From Spiribacter sp. 2438 (GTDB lineage: Bacteria; Pseudomonadota; Gammaproteobacteria; Nitrococcales; Nitrococcaceae), in the NCBI RefSeq assembly GCF_009676705.1, contig NZ_CP046046.1, forward strand, positions 1,364,001 to 1,428,000: 64,000 nt of DNA, in the 5' to 3' direction. The position numbers and the translations under genes were made by a program. Below the pieces are notes generated by a model that saw only the letters and a list, made by a program, of their open reading frames with translations, ran no database searches and was not told the DNA's origin. Shown here in pieces: positions 44,542-53,956 of the stretch (its first letter is position 1; each line of letters opens with the position of its first letter).

Positions 44542-46127
44542 AACCCTTCGCCGCCCTGTTTCAGCGCCTCGACCAGGCCCGTGGCACCAACGCCAAGGTG
44601 GCGGCCCTGGTGGCCTACTTCAGCCAGGTCGATCCGGCGGATGGGGCCTGGGCGGTGTATTTTCTGAGCGGGCGGCGGATCAAGCGACTGATCGGCCCGG
44701 TGACCCTTCGTCAGTGGCTGGCCGAGGCCAGCGGTCTGCCTGACTGGCTGCTGGAGGAGACCCACCAGCATGTCGGCGATCTGGCGGAGACCATTGCTCT
44801 GGTATTACCTGCGACGGCCACCGAGGGCGGCGACAGCGATCGGAGTCTCGCCCACTGGGTGGAAAACGACGTGCTGAGCCTGCGGGACATGGACGACGAC
44901 GCCCGCCGTCAGCGGGTGCTGGCCGCCTGGGCGGAGCTGGATGAACCCGGACGCTTCCTCTACAGCAAACTCCTGACCGGCGCGCTCCGGGTGGGTGTCT
45001 CCCAGACCCTGGTGGAGCGCGCTCTCGCCGAGGCCACCGGCCATCCACGACCGCTGATCGCCCACCGCCTGATGGGGGCCTGGGCGCCGGACGCGGACTT
45101 TTTTACCGGCCTGTTTGCCGAGCAGACGGCGAGCGAAGACGCCTCCCGTCCCTACCCCTTCTTTCTGGCCCACCCCCTGGAGGGTGACCCCGAGGCAACC
45201 CTGGGGTCCGTCGAAGACTGGCAGATTGAATGGAAGTGGGATGGCATCCGGGCCCAGTTGATTCATCGGGATGGCGGGACGTATCTGTGGTCCCGGGGCG
45301 AGACCCTGATCAGCGAGACGTTTCCCGATCTCATGGACGCCGCCGATCAGCTGCCCCCCAACACCGTCATTGACGGAGAAATTCTCGCCTGGAAGGACAC
45401 CGTCCTGCCGTTTTCGGAACTGCAACGACGCCTGGGTCGAAAACGCGTGACCCGGCGGTTCATGCAGGAGGTGCCCGTGCGGCTTCTGGCCTATGACCTG
45501 CTGGAAGCCGACGGACAGGACTGGCGGCAGGCGCCGCTCGATCAGCGACGGGCCAGACTGGAGGATCTGCTGTCCGGCGTGACGCCGCCGCTGGCGCTGT
45601 CGCCCCGGGTGGAGGCGGCGTCCTGGCAGGCGCTGGCCACACAAAGGGATGAGGCACGCTCCCGGGGTGTCGAGGGGGTCATGATCAAGGGGCGGGAGAC
45701 GCCTTATGGCGTCGGCCGCCGGCGGGGCGCCTGGTGGAAGTGGAAAGTCAGCCCGCTGACGGTGGACGCCATCCTGATTTATGCCCACCCCGGCCATGGG
45801 CGGCGAGCCAATCTTTACACCGACTACAGCTTCGCGGTCCCGGATGGTGATCAACTGGTCCCCATCGCCAAAGCCTACTCGGGACTGACGGACCCGGAGA
45901 TCCGACGGCTCGACCGCTGGATACGCCGCCATACCCGTGAGCGCTTCGGCCCGGTGCGCTCGGTGGAGCCCCGGCAGGTGTTCGAACTGGCTTTCGAGGG
46001 CATCGCCCCATCCAGCCGTCACAAGTCCGGTATTGCCCTGCGCTTTCCGCGGATCGCCCGCTGGCGGGAAGACCTCGGACCCGACGACGCCGACACCCTT
46101 GAGCAGGTTCGGGCGTTGCTGCCATGA
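44538..46127 (+). CDS. ATP-dependent DNA ligase of the Lhr-associated repair operon
   Basis: 529 aa. An N-terminal DNA-binding domain precedes the nucleotidyltransferase core with adenylation motif I EWKWDGIRAQ (Lys nucleophile). Later motifs are IDGEILAW (IV), EGVMIKGRE (V) and GAWWKWK, followed by an OB domain (ELAFEGIAPSSRHKSGIALR). This is the LigB-like ligase that always travels with the exonuclease, Lhr helicase and PdeM. Overlaps both neighbours by ATGA. Confidence 0.93.
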   Translation: MKPFAALFQRLDQARGTNAKVAALVAYFSQVDPADGAWAVYFLSGRRIKRLIGPVTLRQWLAEASGLPDWLLEETHQHVGDLAETIALVLPATATEGGDSDRSLAHWVENDVLSLRDMDDDARRQRVLAAWAELDEPGRFLYSKLLTGALRVGVSQTLVERALAEATGHPRPLIAHRLMGAWAPDADFFTGLFAEQTASEDASRPYPFFLAHPLEGDPEATLGSVEDWQIEWKWDGIRAQLIHRDGGTYLWSRGETLISETFPDLMDAADQLPPNTVIDGEILAWKDTVLPFSELQRRLGRKRVTRRFMQEVPVRLLAYDLLEADGQDWRQAPLDQRRARLEDLLSGVTPPLALSPRVEAASWQALATQRDEARSRGVEGVMIKGRETPYGVGRRRGAWWKWKVSPLTVDAILIYAHPGHGRRANLYTDYSFAVPDGDQLVPIAKAYSGLTDPEIRRLDRWIRRHTRERFGPVRSVEPRQVFELAFEGIAPSSRHKSGIALRFPRIARWREDLGPDDADTLEQVRALLP

Positions 46128-48586
46128 CCGCCATCGACGAGACCCCTCTCAACGCGTGGTTTGCGGCCAAAGGCTGGCAACCCGCGTCCTTTCAGAAAGC
46201 CGCCTGGCAGGCTCACGCCCGGGGTGAGAGCGGTCTGATCCACTCAGCCACCGGATCCGGTAAATCCCTGGCGGCCTGGGGTGGGCCGCTCGCGGAAGGC
46301 CTCGGCGAGGTCAACGGCTCGGAAAAATCCCGACGCCCGGGCGTTCGGGTCCTATGGATCACGCCGCTGCGGGCCCTGGCCGGTGACACCCAGCGCAATC
46401 TCCGCGATGCCGCCGAGGGTGTGGGTCTACCCTGGCGGGTGGAAACGCGGACCGGCGACACCGCTAGCAGCGCCCGTCAGCGGCAGCGCAAAAATCCGCC
46501 GGAGGCACTGATTACCACCCCGGAAAGCCTCTCGCTGCTGCTCTCCTACACGGACGCGGATCGCTACTTTCGACAGCTGACCACCGTGATCGTCGATGAG
46601 TGGCATGAGTTGCTGGGCAGCAAGCGTGGCGTTCAGCTTGAACTCTGTCTGGCCCGGCTGCGACGACTGCAGCCCCGGCTTCGCACCTGGGGCCTGTCCG
46701 CCACCCTGGGGAACCTGGATGAAGCCATGGCCACCCTGCTGGGCCCGGGCGCTGACGAAGGGCGACTGATCGAGGGGGCGGCACCCCGGCCCCTTCGCAT
46801 CGAGGCCCTGTTGCCCGAGGCCAGCGGGCGGTTCCCCTGGGCCGGCCATCTGGGCACGCACCTGATTGACGGCGTGATCGATCATTTGAGCCAACCAGGC
46901 AGCTGCCTGTTGTTCACCAACACCCGCTCCCAGGCGGAGATCTGGTTCGAGTCGCTCCTGCGAGCCCGGAGTGACTGGCTGGAGGGGCTGGGTCTGCACC
47001 ACGGCTCCATCGACCGGGAGCTGCGTCGACGCATCGAAGCCGGCCTCGCCGCGGGAGACTTTCGCTGTGTGGTGGCCACCTCAAGCCTGGATCTGGGAGT
47101 GGACTTCTCGCCGGTGGATCGGGTCATTCAGGTGGGCAGCCCCAAGGGAGTGGCCCGGCTTGCCCAGCGTGCCGGACGCTGCGGACACCAGCCGGACGGA
47201 ATCAGCGGTGTTCTCTGCGTCCCCAGCCACGCGCTTGAGCTAGTGGAAATCGCAGCGGCCCGCCGGGCCTGGGCGGATGGCGACGTGGAGGCCCGACGGC
47301 CACTGCGCCTGTGCCTGGATGTGCTCGCCCAGCATCTGGTCACGCTGGCCACGGGGGGCGGGTTCGAAGCGCCATCGACCCTGGAGGAGATCCGCACCAC
47401 TCACGCGTTTGCGGATCTCTCCAAGGAGGCCTGGGACTGGACACTGACCTTCATCACCCGCGGCGGACCGGTTCTCGAGGCCTATCCGGACTTCCATCGG
47501 GTCGCCCGCGATCACCAGGGCCTGTTCCGTATCGCTGACCGACGCCAGGCCGCCCGGCACCGCATGAGCATAGGCACCATCACCAGTGATGCGGCCATGC
47601 AGGTCCGCTATCAGGGGGGCGGGTACCTGGGCACCATCGAGGAGAGTTTCATTGTCCGACTCCGGCCCGGGGACGTTTTTCTCTTCGCCGGCCGCAGCCT
47701 CGAGTTGCTGAGGGTGCGGGATCTCACGGCTTATGTCCGACGCGCCGGGCGGCGCCGGCAGGCGGTGCCTCGCTGGCAGGGCGGCCGCCTGCCGTTGTCC
47801 GGTATGCTGGCGGACCGGGTGCTGGAGCTGCTCGCCGAGGCGGCTGACGGGCAATACCGGGAGCCGGAGATGCAGGCGCTCCGACCGCTGCTGGAGATCC
47901 AGCGGCAATGGTCGGCGCTGCCGGCACCGGGGCGCCTTCTGGTGGAAAGAACCCGATCCCGGGAGGGCGAGCATCTGTTCATTTATCCCTTCGCCGGCCG
48001 GTTGGCCCATGAGGGCCTGGCCACATTGCTGGCCTGGCGGCTGGCACAACGGACACCGGCCACCTTTAGCATTGCCGCCAACGACTATGGCTTCGAACTG
48101 CTGGGCGCCGAAATGCCCGCGCTCCAGGAAACCGACCTGCGACCTCTGCTGAGCCAGGAAGGGCTGGTGGATGATCTGTTGAGCAGCATGAACGCCAGCG
48201 AACTGGCTCGGCGGCAATTCCGGGACATCGCCCGAATCGCGGGGCTGATTTTTCAAGGCTATCCCGGACAGGGGAAAAGTGCCCGGCAGCTCCAGGCGTC
48301 CAGCGGGCTCATCTTCGACACCATTGCCCGCTATGACCCGGATCACCGGCTGGTGGATCAGGCACGACGGGAGGTCCTTGAGGAAGCACTGGAGATTCAT
48401 CGGCTAAGGCAGACACTAAGCCACATCGAGCAGGCCGACATTCACCTGGCAGAGACTGAGCGGTTCACACCGCTGGCTTTTCCGCTTTGGGCAGAGCGAC
48501 TGCGAAACCGGCTCAGTAGCCAGAGCTGGGAAGACCGGGTGGCCCGCATGATCGGCCAGCTGGAAAAGGCAGCGGACCGACCATGA
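46124..48586 (+). CDS. Lhr-family DEXH-box DNA helicase (ligase-associated)
   Basis: 820 aa, the Lhr-Core size. Walker A is SATGSGKSLAAWG, motif II is VIVDEWHELLGSKRG (DEWH), motif III GLSATLGN, and motif VI AQRAGRCGHQPDG. Winged-helix and Lhr-specific domains follow. It is an ATP-driven 3'-5' helicase acting on single-strand DNA. The start (ATGA overlap with the ligase) and the end (ATGA overlap with PdeM) show strong translational coupling. Confidence 0.93.
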   Translation: MTAIDETPLNAWFAAKGWQPASFQKAAWQAHARGESGLIHSATGSGKSLAAWGGPLAEGLGEVNGSEKSRRPGVRVLWITPLRALAGDTQRNLRDAAEGVGLPWRVETRTGDTASSARQRQRKNPPEALITTPESLSLLLSYTDADRYFRQLTTVIVDEWHELLGSKRGVQLELCLARLRRLQPRLRTWGLSATLGNLDEAMATLLGPGADEGRLIEGAAPRPLRIEALLPEASGRFPWAGHLGTHLIDGVIDHLSQPGSCLLFTNTRSQAEIWFESLLRARSDWLEGLGLHHGSIDRELRRRIEAGLAAGDFRCVVATSSLDLGVDFSPVDRVIQVGSPKGVARLAQRAGRCGHQPDGISGVLCVPSHALELVEIAAARRAWADGDVEARRPLRLCLDVLAQHLVTLATGGGFEAPSTLEEIRTTHAFADLSKEAWDWTLTFITRGGPVLEAYPDFHRVARDHQGLFRIADRRQAARHRMSIGTITSDAAMQVRYQGGGYLGTIEESFIVRLRPGDVFLFAGRSLELLRVRDLTAYVRRAGRRRQAVPRWQGGRLPLSGMLADRVLELLAEAADGQYREPEMQALRPLLEIQRQWSALPAPGRLLVERTRSREGEHLFIYPFAGRLAHEGLATLLAWRLAQRTPATFSIAANDYGFELLGAEMPALQETDLRPLLSQEGLVDDLLSSMNASELARRQFRDIARIAGLIFQGYPGQGKSARQLQASSGLIFDTIARYDPDHRLVDQARREVLEEALEIHRLRQTLSHIEQADIHLAETERFTPLAFPLWAERLRNRLSSQSWEDRVARMIGQLEKAADRP

Positions 48587-49257
48587 GTTCATTGTCCGTA
48601 ACACTGGGCAGGGAGAGCCTGGAACTCCTGCCGGAGGGAGCAATCTGGTGGCCATCCCGGTCCGCCCTGATGGTCGCGGATCTGCACCTGGGAAAGGCCG
48701 GGGTTTTCCGCCGGGCCGGCCTCGCGATTCCCGAGGGGGACACCCGGGCAACCCTGGAACGGCTGACCGCGCTGATCCGCCAGCATCGGCCGAGTCGAGT
48801 CTATCTGCTGGGGGATATCGTGCATGCCAGTCCCGCCCGGGACCCGGCGTTGCGCCAGGCGATCAGCGATTGGCGGGCGGGGCATGCCGCCGTGACCATG
48901 GTGGCGGTCCTCGGCAACCACGATCGACAGATCACCGCCCTCAGACGCTGTTTTGACTGGCAGCCGGAGCCCTTCGAAGCCGGCGGGTTATGGCTTCACC
49001 ACCACCCTCCAGGTGCGGCGTCACCCCAAGGCCCCTGGCTGGCAGGTCACTGGCATCCCGTGGTCAAGCTCAGGGCGGGCGGGGACCAGCTGCGGCTACC
49101 CGCGTTCGTCATGCCGTCCGATCAGGGACTGATTCTGCCGGCTTTTGGCGGCCTGACCGGTGGGCATCCCGTGGCCCCCCGGCCGGGACAGCGGCGCTAT
49201 CCCTGCAGCGGGCAACGGGTGTTTCTGCTGGATGAATCCAGCGGGGCCGCGAGATGA
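48583..49257 (+). CDS. pdeM: PdeM, ligase-associated calcineurin-like phosphoesterase
   Basis: 224 aa. Metallophosphoesterase motifs in order: MVADLHLGK (D-x-H), LLGDIVH (GD-x-VH), VLGNHDRQI (GNHD), and later LHHHPPG and AGHWHPVVKL. It is the fourth member of the Lhr/ligase/MBL repair set. The start overlaps the helicase stop as ATGA. There is no recognisable terminator on the plus strand after it. Confidence 0.92.
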   Translation: MSSLSVTLGRESLELLPEGAIWWPSRSALMVADLHLGKAGVFRRAGLAIPEGDTRATLERLTALIRQHRPSRVYLLGDIVHASPARDPALRQAISDWRAGHAAVTMVAVLGNHDRQITALRRCFDWQPEPFEAGGLWLHHHPPGAASPQGPWLAGHWHPVVKLRAGGDQLRLPAFVMPSDQGLILPAFGGLTGGHPVAPRPGQRRYPCSGQRVFLLDESSGAAR

Positions 49258-49261
49258 AGAC

Positions 49262-49286
49262 AAAAAAAAGCCGACGTAGAGCCGGC
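49262..49286 (-). terminator. Rho-independent terminator of the sodium channel gene
   Basis: On the minus strand GCCGGC-TCTAC-GTCGGC (49286-49270) folds to a 6-bp stem with one G-U pair and is followed by eight T (49269-49262). It lies about 80 nt beyond the channel stop and only 5 nt from the pdeM stop on the other strand. Confidence 0.85.
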
Positions 49287-49366
49287 CAAGAGGAGGAGAG
49301 AGATAAATCTCTATGTTGCGTTGCATGATAGCAGACTGAGTCTTTAACGCAATACCGCTAATCCGC

Positions 49367-50209
49367 TCATCTGTTGTTCCTGTCGCGCACAGATACGGCG
49401 CGCTCCAGACTGGCCAGTCGCTCGTCGTTTCGCCGTAGCAACTCCACAATCTCTTCCCGTTCCCGATGCGCCTTAGCTTCAGACTCGGCCCGGCGGGCCT
49501 CTTCGTCTTCCCAGTGGGCCGATTGCATCGTATTGACAATCAGACCGATGAAAAGGTTCAAAATCGTCAGAGCCGTCACCAGGATGAACGCCACGAAATA
49601 AATCCAGGCCAGTGGATAGGTGTCCATGACCGGCCGGGCAATGCCCATGGACCAGCTCTCCAGCGTCATAACCTGGAACAGCGTGTAGAGCGTCCGCCCC
49701 AGCGTCCCGAACCACTCCGGGAAACGCTCGCCGAAGAGCTCCGTGCCCATGACGCCGAAAATATAGAACACCATCCCCAGCAGAAAGATGATCCAGCCGA
49801 TGCTCGGAATGGCCACGATCAGGGCATCAATCAGCACCCGCAGGCGTTTCACCGTGGAGAGCAGCCGCAACACCCGCAGAATGCGCAGCGCCCTCAGGAT
49901 GCTGAAGGGACCGGTGGCGGGAACCAGCGAAATTGCCACGATCGTGAAATCGAAGACATTCCAGCCGCTTCGGAAAAACCGTGGCCCCTGGGCGAACAGC
50001 CGGATGGCGATTTCGCAGGCGAACAGACCCACGATGATGTTTTCCGCGAGCAGCACCGGCTGACCGGCCACCGCCATGACCGGGTCATAGGTTGCCAGCC
50101 CCAACAGTGCCGCATTGAGCACGATCAGGCCGATAACGGTATTCCGGGGGCCAGGAGACTCGATCCACTCCCCCGCCCGGGTCCGCCACGCGGCGATGGT
50201 GCGCATCAC
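49367..50209 (-). CDS. Voltage-gated sodium channel subunit (NaChBac family)
   Basis: 280 aa, six transmembrane segments. S4 is a regular Arg ladder (ILRALRILRVLRLLSTVKRLR, split here as residues 104-124). The pore loop has the selectivity filter TLESWSM at 182-188, the sodium-selective sequence of NavAb/NavAe-type channels. A C-terminal amphipathic helix (about 235-275) would form the tetrameric coiled coil. Such channels are frequent in halophilic and alkaliphilic bacteria, where they may supply sodium to flagellar motors or pH homeostasis. A clear terminator follows. Confidence 0.93.
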   Translation of the reverse strand: MMRTIAAWRTRAGEWIESPGPRNTVIGLIVLNAALLGLATYDPVMAVAGQPVLLAENIIVGLFACEIAIRLFAQGPRFFRSGWNVFDFTIVAISLVPATGPFSILRALRILRVLRLLSTVKRLRVLIDALIVAIPSIGWIIFLLGMVFYIFGVMGTELFGERFPEWFGTLGRTLYTLFQVMTLESWSMGIARPVMDTYPLAWIYFVAFILVTALTILNLFIGLIVNTMQSAHWEDEEARRAESEAKAHREREEIVELLRRNDERLASLERAVSVRDRNNR

Positions 50210-50224
50210 CGGGTCGCGCCCAGG

Positions 50225-51793
50225 TCAGTGGGCCTCGCCTGCCAGACGGTTCCGTAACGCTGCGGCCTGTTCGCGAATTGCCTGCCGCTCGGCTGGCGTC
50301 TTACGCTGCAGGTTCTTGAATTGAAACTGCAGCCGCCGATTGTCCCCCAGCCTGGATTCATGCCGATCAAGAAAGTCCCAGTATAGCGTTGTGAATGGAC
50401 AGGCGCCCTCGCCCGTCGCCTGGCGGGGATTATAACGGCACTGCCCGCAGGCGTTACTCATGCGATGGATGTACGCGCCACTGGCGCAGTAGGGCTTGGT
50501 GCCCACCACGCCGCCGTCTCCATACTGACTCATGCCCAGTGCGTTGGGCAGGCTGACCCAGTCCACCGCATCCAGGTACATGGCCAGGTGCCATTCATGG
50601 AACCGGTAGGGATTGGTCCCGTACAGCTGGGCAAAGAGCCCGAGCACCATCAGCCGCTGGATGTGATGGGCGTAGCCATGCCGCAAAAGCCCCTGCATGG
50701 CATCGGCGACGCAGACCATGTCGGTATCGCCATCCCAGAAAAATGACGGCAACGCCTCATGATGCGCCAGCGCGTTGCCGTGGGCGTACTCCGGCATGCT
50801 GAACCAGTACACCCCGCGCACGAACTCCCGCCATCCCAGCACTTGCCGCACGAATCCTTCCACCGCGTTGATGGGCGCTCGCTGGTCCTGCCAGGCCTGC
50901 TCGGCGGCCGCAATGCAGTCCCGGGGATTGAGCAGATGAAGATTGAGGGCGGCAGAAAGACGCGCGTGGTACAGCAGCGGCTCGCCGGTCCAGATGGCGT
51001 CCTGATGACTGCCAAAATGGCTGAGACGGTGGGTGATGAAGTCCGACAGAGCGGCGCCAGCCTGCTCGGGGGTCACCGGCTGATCAAACTCCCGGGCGTC
51101 ACCGGGATGATCCGGGAAGAGCGCCCGAACCGTCTCGATGACTTCGCAGGTCAGCGGGTCGGGGCTGAAAACCGGATGCCGCGGCAGGTCACCCGGACCC
51201 TCGGCACCGAATGCCTGGCGGTTATCGCGATCAAAGTTCCACGCGCCTCCGGCGGGTTTGCCCCCTTCCATCAACACGTCGTAGCGCTTGCGCATGTTTC
51301 GATAGAAGTATTCAAGAGTGAGGCTCTTGCGACCCTCGGCCCAGGACGCAAAGTCCCCGCGGCTTGCCAGGAAATGATCATCTTCGAACCAGTCAAGAGG
51401 AACACTGGCGGCTTTAATCGCCGCGAGGCAGTCCTGCTCCACCTGCCAGTGCCCGGTCTCCATCATCGCCACCCGCCTCGGGGTGAGACGCGCCAGATCC
51501 TCTGCGAGCAGTTCGGCCAGCCCCGGGCCGGGTTCCGCGGCCGTACCGGATCCCGGCGATTCGTCAATCCGGCGATAATGAACGGTGACCCCGGCCTCCC
51601 GCAGCTCGTCGCGCAAATGACGCATGGCCGAGAAGAACAGCACCAGGCGCTGCTGGTGGTTCCAGCCCCGCCGGGCCTCACCGGGGGCTTCCGCCATCCA
51701 GACTTCGTCCTGGCGGGCGTCCAGATCCCGCAGCAACGGTCCCCGGCGATCCAGCTGATCCCCGAGCACCACGATCAGGCGCTTTTGACTCAT
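50225..51793 (-). CDS. FeS-type cryptochrome/photolyase (FeS-BCP, (6-4) photolyase-like)
   Basis: 522 aa, the length of bacterial (6-4) photolyases such as PhrB. The N-terminal antenna domain begins RLIVVLGDQLD. The C-terminal FAD domain carries four spaced Cys in PYCASGAYIHRMSNACGQCR and GEGACPFTTLYW, the ligands of the [4Fe-4S] cluster of this subgroup. It should repair (6-4) photoproducts with light. It overlaps the M23 peptidase start region by 4 nt. Confidence 0.92.
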   Translation of the reverse strand: MSQKRLIVVLGDQLDRRGPLLRDLDARQDEVWMAEAPGEARRGWNHQQRLVLFFSAMRHLRDELREAGVTVHYRRIDESPGSGTAAEPGPGLAELLAEDLARLTPRRVAMMETGHWQVEQDCLAAIKAASVPLDWFEDDHFLASRGDFASWAEGRKSLTLEYFYRNMRKRYDVLMEGGKPAGGAWNFDRDNRQAFGAEGPGDLPRHPVFSPDPLTCEVIETVRALFPDHPGDAREFDQPVTPEQAGAALSDFITHRLSHFGSHQDAIWTGEPLLYHARLSAALNLHLLNPRDCIAAAEQAWQDQRAPINAVEGFVRQVLGWREFVRGVYWFSMPEYAHGNALAHHEALPSFFWDGDTDMVCVADAMQGLLRHGYAHHIQRLMVLGLFAQLYGTNPYRFHEWHLAMYLDAVDWVSLPNALGMSQYGDGGVVGTKPYCASGAYIHRMSNACGQCRYNPRQATGEGACPFTTLYWDFLDRHESRLGDNRRLQFQFKNLQRKTPAERQAIREQAAALRNRLAGEAH

Positions 51794-52617
51794 TCGCTGC
51801 TCAATACCTCTTCCATGGGGGGAACCAGGGTCTCCGGGTCGATCCGCTGGTCAAACCAGTTCATCCGCCAGTCGAGATGAGCCCCGGTAACGCGACCGGT
51901 TGCCCCCACGCGGGCGATGTCATCGCCCACCTGCACCTGGTCCCCCACCTCCACCAGAATCTCGGAGAGATGAAGAAAACTGGAGGAGAGACCCTGGCCA
52001 TGGTCGATGATCAGGGTGCCGCCGGAGAAAAACAGATCCCGCTCGGTCAGCGTAACCACGCCGCTGGCCGGCGCCTGAACGAGGGTGCCGGTGGGGGCAA
52101 CGATGTCCACGCCATAGTGGGGTTGCCGCGGCTCCCCATTAAGAATCCGCTGGCTGCCGTAAACGCCGGAAATCGGACCGGTCAAAGGCCAGATCCAGCC
52201 GCTGTCAAAGTGGCTCTCCTCAAGCCTCACGGCGCGGGCCTCCCGGACCCGCGCCGCCTCGTCACGAATACGCCGGATCAACGATTCATCCGGCGTCACC
52301 TGTCGATCCGGCAGTCCGTCGATACGCTGGATGTTGTAACGGCGCTGGGTCACCGTGATGGGATGCCGGGTCACGTCGCCCTCGGGACTCGTGACCGTCA
52401 GGAAAACTTCTGCCGGTGCTTCACGCCCCAGCCCAACCTGAAAATGACCCTGCGGACCCACCGGCACCTCATGGCCCAGCCACTCCACTTGGCTATCGGG
52501 CTCCACCTGCCCCGCCAGCAGACCGCCCTGGGTTGGCTGGCCCTCCAGCACCAGGGCGCTGGCGGCGTGGGTGGTCAGGACCCCGATCAGCAGGATCGTC
52601 ATCAACCACCGGCTCAT
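51790..52617 (-). CDS. M23 family peptidoglycan endopeptidase
   Basis: 275 aa from the ATG at 52617, which overlaps the ubiG stop (ATGA) and gives a clean signal peptide (MSRWLMTILLIGVLTTHAAS). A longer frame to 52740 lies inside ubiG. The LytM/M23 domain shows HYGVDIVAP (first zinc His and Asp), SSSFLHLSEI and GAHLDWRMNW (HxDW in place of the usual HxH). A beta domain and helical linker precede it. Predicted periplasmic DD-endopeptidase or divisome activator. Confidence 0.88.
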   Translation of the reverse strand: MSRWLMTILLIGVLTTHAASALVLEGQPTQGGLLAGQVEPDSQVEWLGHEVPVGPQGHFQVGLGREAPAEVFLTVTSPEGDVTRHPITVTQRRYNIQRIDGLPDRQVTPDESLIRRIRDEAARVREARAVRLEESHFDSGWIWPLTGPISGVYGSQRILNGEPRQPHYGVDIVAPTGTLVQAPASGVVTLTERDLFFSGGTLIIDHGQGLSSSFLHLSEILVEVGDQVQVGDDIARVGATGRVTGAHLDWRMNWFDQRIDPETLVPPMEEVLSSE

Positions 52618-53366
52618 GAGCCGGTGCCCTCGGCGCGGGAGGGGCGCACCGCGGTCATCATGTAATTCACGGCCAGGCTTCGGGTATATCGAAAGCGGCG
52701 GGTCAGCGGACTGACCGCCACACCGGTCCAGTGAACGCATCGCAGGCCAGCCCGCTCCAGTGGCTCACGAACTTCCCCCGGCCGCCGCAGCTTCCGGTAT
52801 TGATGGGTGCCCCGGGGTAGCCAGCGCAGCACGTATTCAGCCCCGAAGATGGCGGTAAAACCGGCGAGGGGCGTGCGATTTATGGTGGCCACGAACATCA
52901 TCCCGCCGGGACGAACCAGGCTGGCACAGTGGGTCAGGAATGCCTCCAGCCCCTCCACGTGCTCCACCACTTCCATGTTGAGCACCACGTCATAGGGCTC
53001 ATTGGCCGGGGCATGGGCCTCGACGGTCTCACAGCGATAACCGATATCAAGGCCGGAGGCGGCCGCGTGATCCTCGGCAATGGCAATATTGCGCTCCACG
53101 GGGTCAATGCCGGTCACCGTGGCGCCGAGACGGGCCATGGACTCACTCAGAATCCCGCCGCCGCAGCCGATATCGAGCATCCGCAACCCCTCCAGGGGCC
53201 TCGAGGATTCCGGCCGCGCGAAATGCTGGCGCAGACGCTCCTGAAGGTAGCCCACCCGGAAGGCATTCAACCCGTGTAACGGCCAGAACGGGCCCTCCGG
53301 GTCCCACCAGGTTTCTGCCAACCGGTGGTAGTGGGCCATTTCCCGGGGATCGACGCTGTCACTCAC
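52614..53366 (-). CDS. ubiG: UbiG, ubiquinone biosynthesis O-methyltransferase
   Basis: 250 aa from a GTG at 53366, overlapping the zur stop by 8 nt, with AGGAG 7 nt upstream. The longer frame to 53480 lies within zur. SAM-binding motif LDIGCGGGILSESMARLGA, followed by GIDPVERNI and VVLNMEVVEHV, all typical of UbiG. It does both O-methylation steps of ubiquinone synthesis. The N-terminal DPREMAHYHRLAETWWDPEG also matches the family. Confidence 0.95.
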   Translation of the reverse strand: MSDSVDPREMAHYHRLAETWWDPEGPFWPLHGLNAFRVGYLQERLRQHFARPESSRPLEGLRMLDIGCGGGILSESMARLGATVTGIDPVERNIAIAEDHAAASGLDIGYRCETVEAHAPANEPYDVVLNMEVVEHVEGLEAFLTHCASLVRPGGMMFVATINRTPLAGFTAIFGAEYVLRWLPRGTHQYRKLRRPGEVREPLERAGLRCVHWTGVAVSPLTRRFRYTRSLAVNYMMTAVRPSRAEGTGS

Positions 53367-53886
53367 CCAGCTGCTCCTGACACCGCGTGCAGACTCCTTC
53401 CAACTCAATCGTCTGACCTTCCAGCGTGAATCCCACCGCGGTCGCCTGCTGCTCCAGGAGATCGTTGAGTGCCGGGTCATCCAGCTCGGCCACCATGTCG
53501 CAGTGCCGGCAGATTAAAAACTGCCCGGAATGGCAGTCCGTGGGCCGAGCACAGCCAACAAAGGCGTTCATGGACGCCAGCCGATGCACCAGATGCTCGG
53601 CCAGCAGAAAATCCAGGGCCCGGTAGACCGTCGGCGGCGCCGCGCTGCCGGATTCCTCCCGCAACCGGGCCAGGAGGTCGTAGGCCTTCACCGGCTGGTG
53701 GCTCTCCCAGACCAACTCCAGTACCCGCCGGCGCAGTGGGGTCAGCCGCCGGCCGCGACTGGCACAGAGCTGTTCGGCTCTCTCCAGAGCCTCACGGGCG
53801 CATTGCTGGTGGTCATGACCCTCCGCCGGAAAGGGGCTGACGATGAAATCCTGATTATCCGCCTCGGAAAAGGCTCTTTTCGCCAT
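53359..53886 (-). CDS. zur: Zur, zinc uptake regulator (Fur family)
   Basis: 175 aa. Zur-like N-terminal HDHQQCAREAL, winged helix with PPTVYRALDFLLAEHLVHRL, then SMNAFVGCARP and two CxxC zinc sites (CRHCD and CTRCQ). The NAFVGC segment is characteristic of Zur rather than Fur. It represses zinc uptake genes when zinc is replete. No znuABC is in the window, so it acts at a distance. It starts an operon zur-ubiG-M23 peptidase-photolyase. Confidence 0.9.
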   Translation of the reverse strand: MAKRAFSEADNQDFIVSPFPAEGHDHQQCAREALERAEQLCASRGRRLTPLRRRVLELVWESHQPVKAYDLLARLREESGSAAPPTVYRALDFLLAEHLVHRLASMNAFVGCARPTDCHSGQFLICRHCDMVAELDDPALNDLLEQQATAVGFTLEGQTIELEGVCTRCQEQLGE

Positions 53887-53956
53887 GATGAGTCCCTCGT
53901 GCCTTGGCTGCCAGACTAAGGGCAGCGGCGGCCGGGTGAAAGTCCGGGCTGATCCG

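Noticed and set aside
43528-49257. Anti-phage defence island
   Set aside because: Helicase, nuclease and ligase together suggested it, but the four proteins match the known ligase-associated DNA repair set, and no integrase or other island marks flank it.
49299-49352. Inverted repeats AGAGAT-AA-ATCTCT and TTGCGTT/AACGCAA after the channel gene
   Set aside because: They lie in the 3' untranslated region before a good terminator; I see no evidence for an sRNA or regulatory role.
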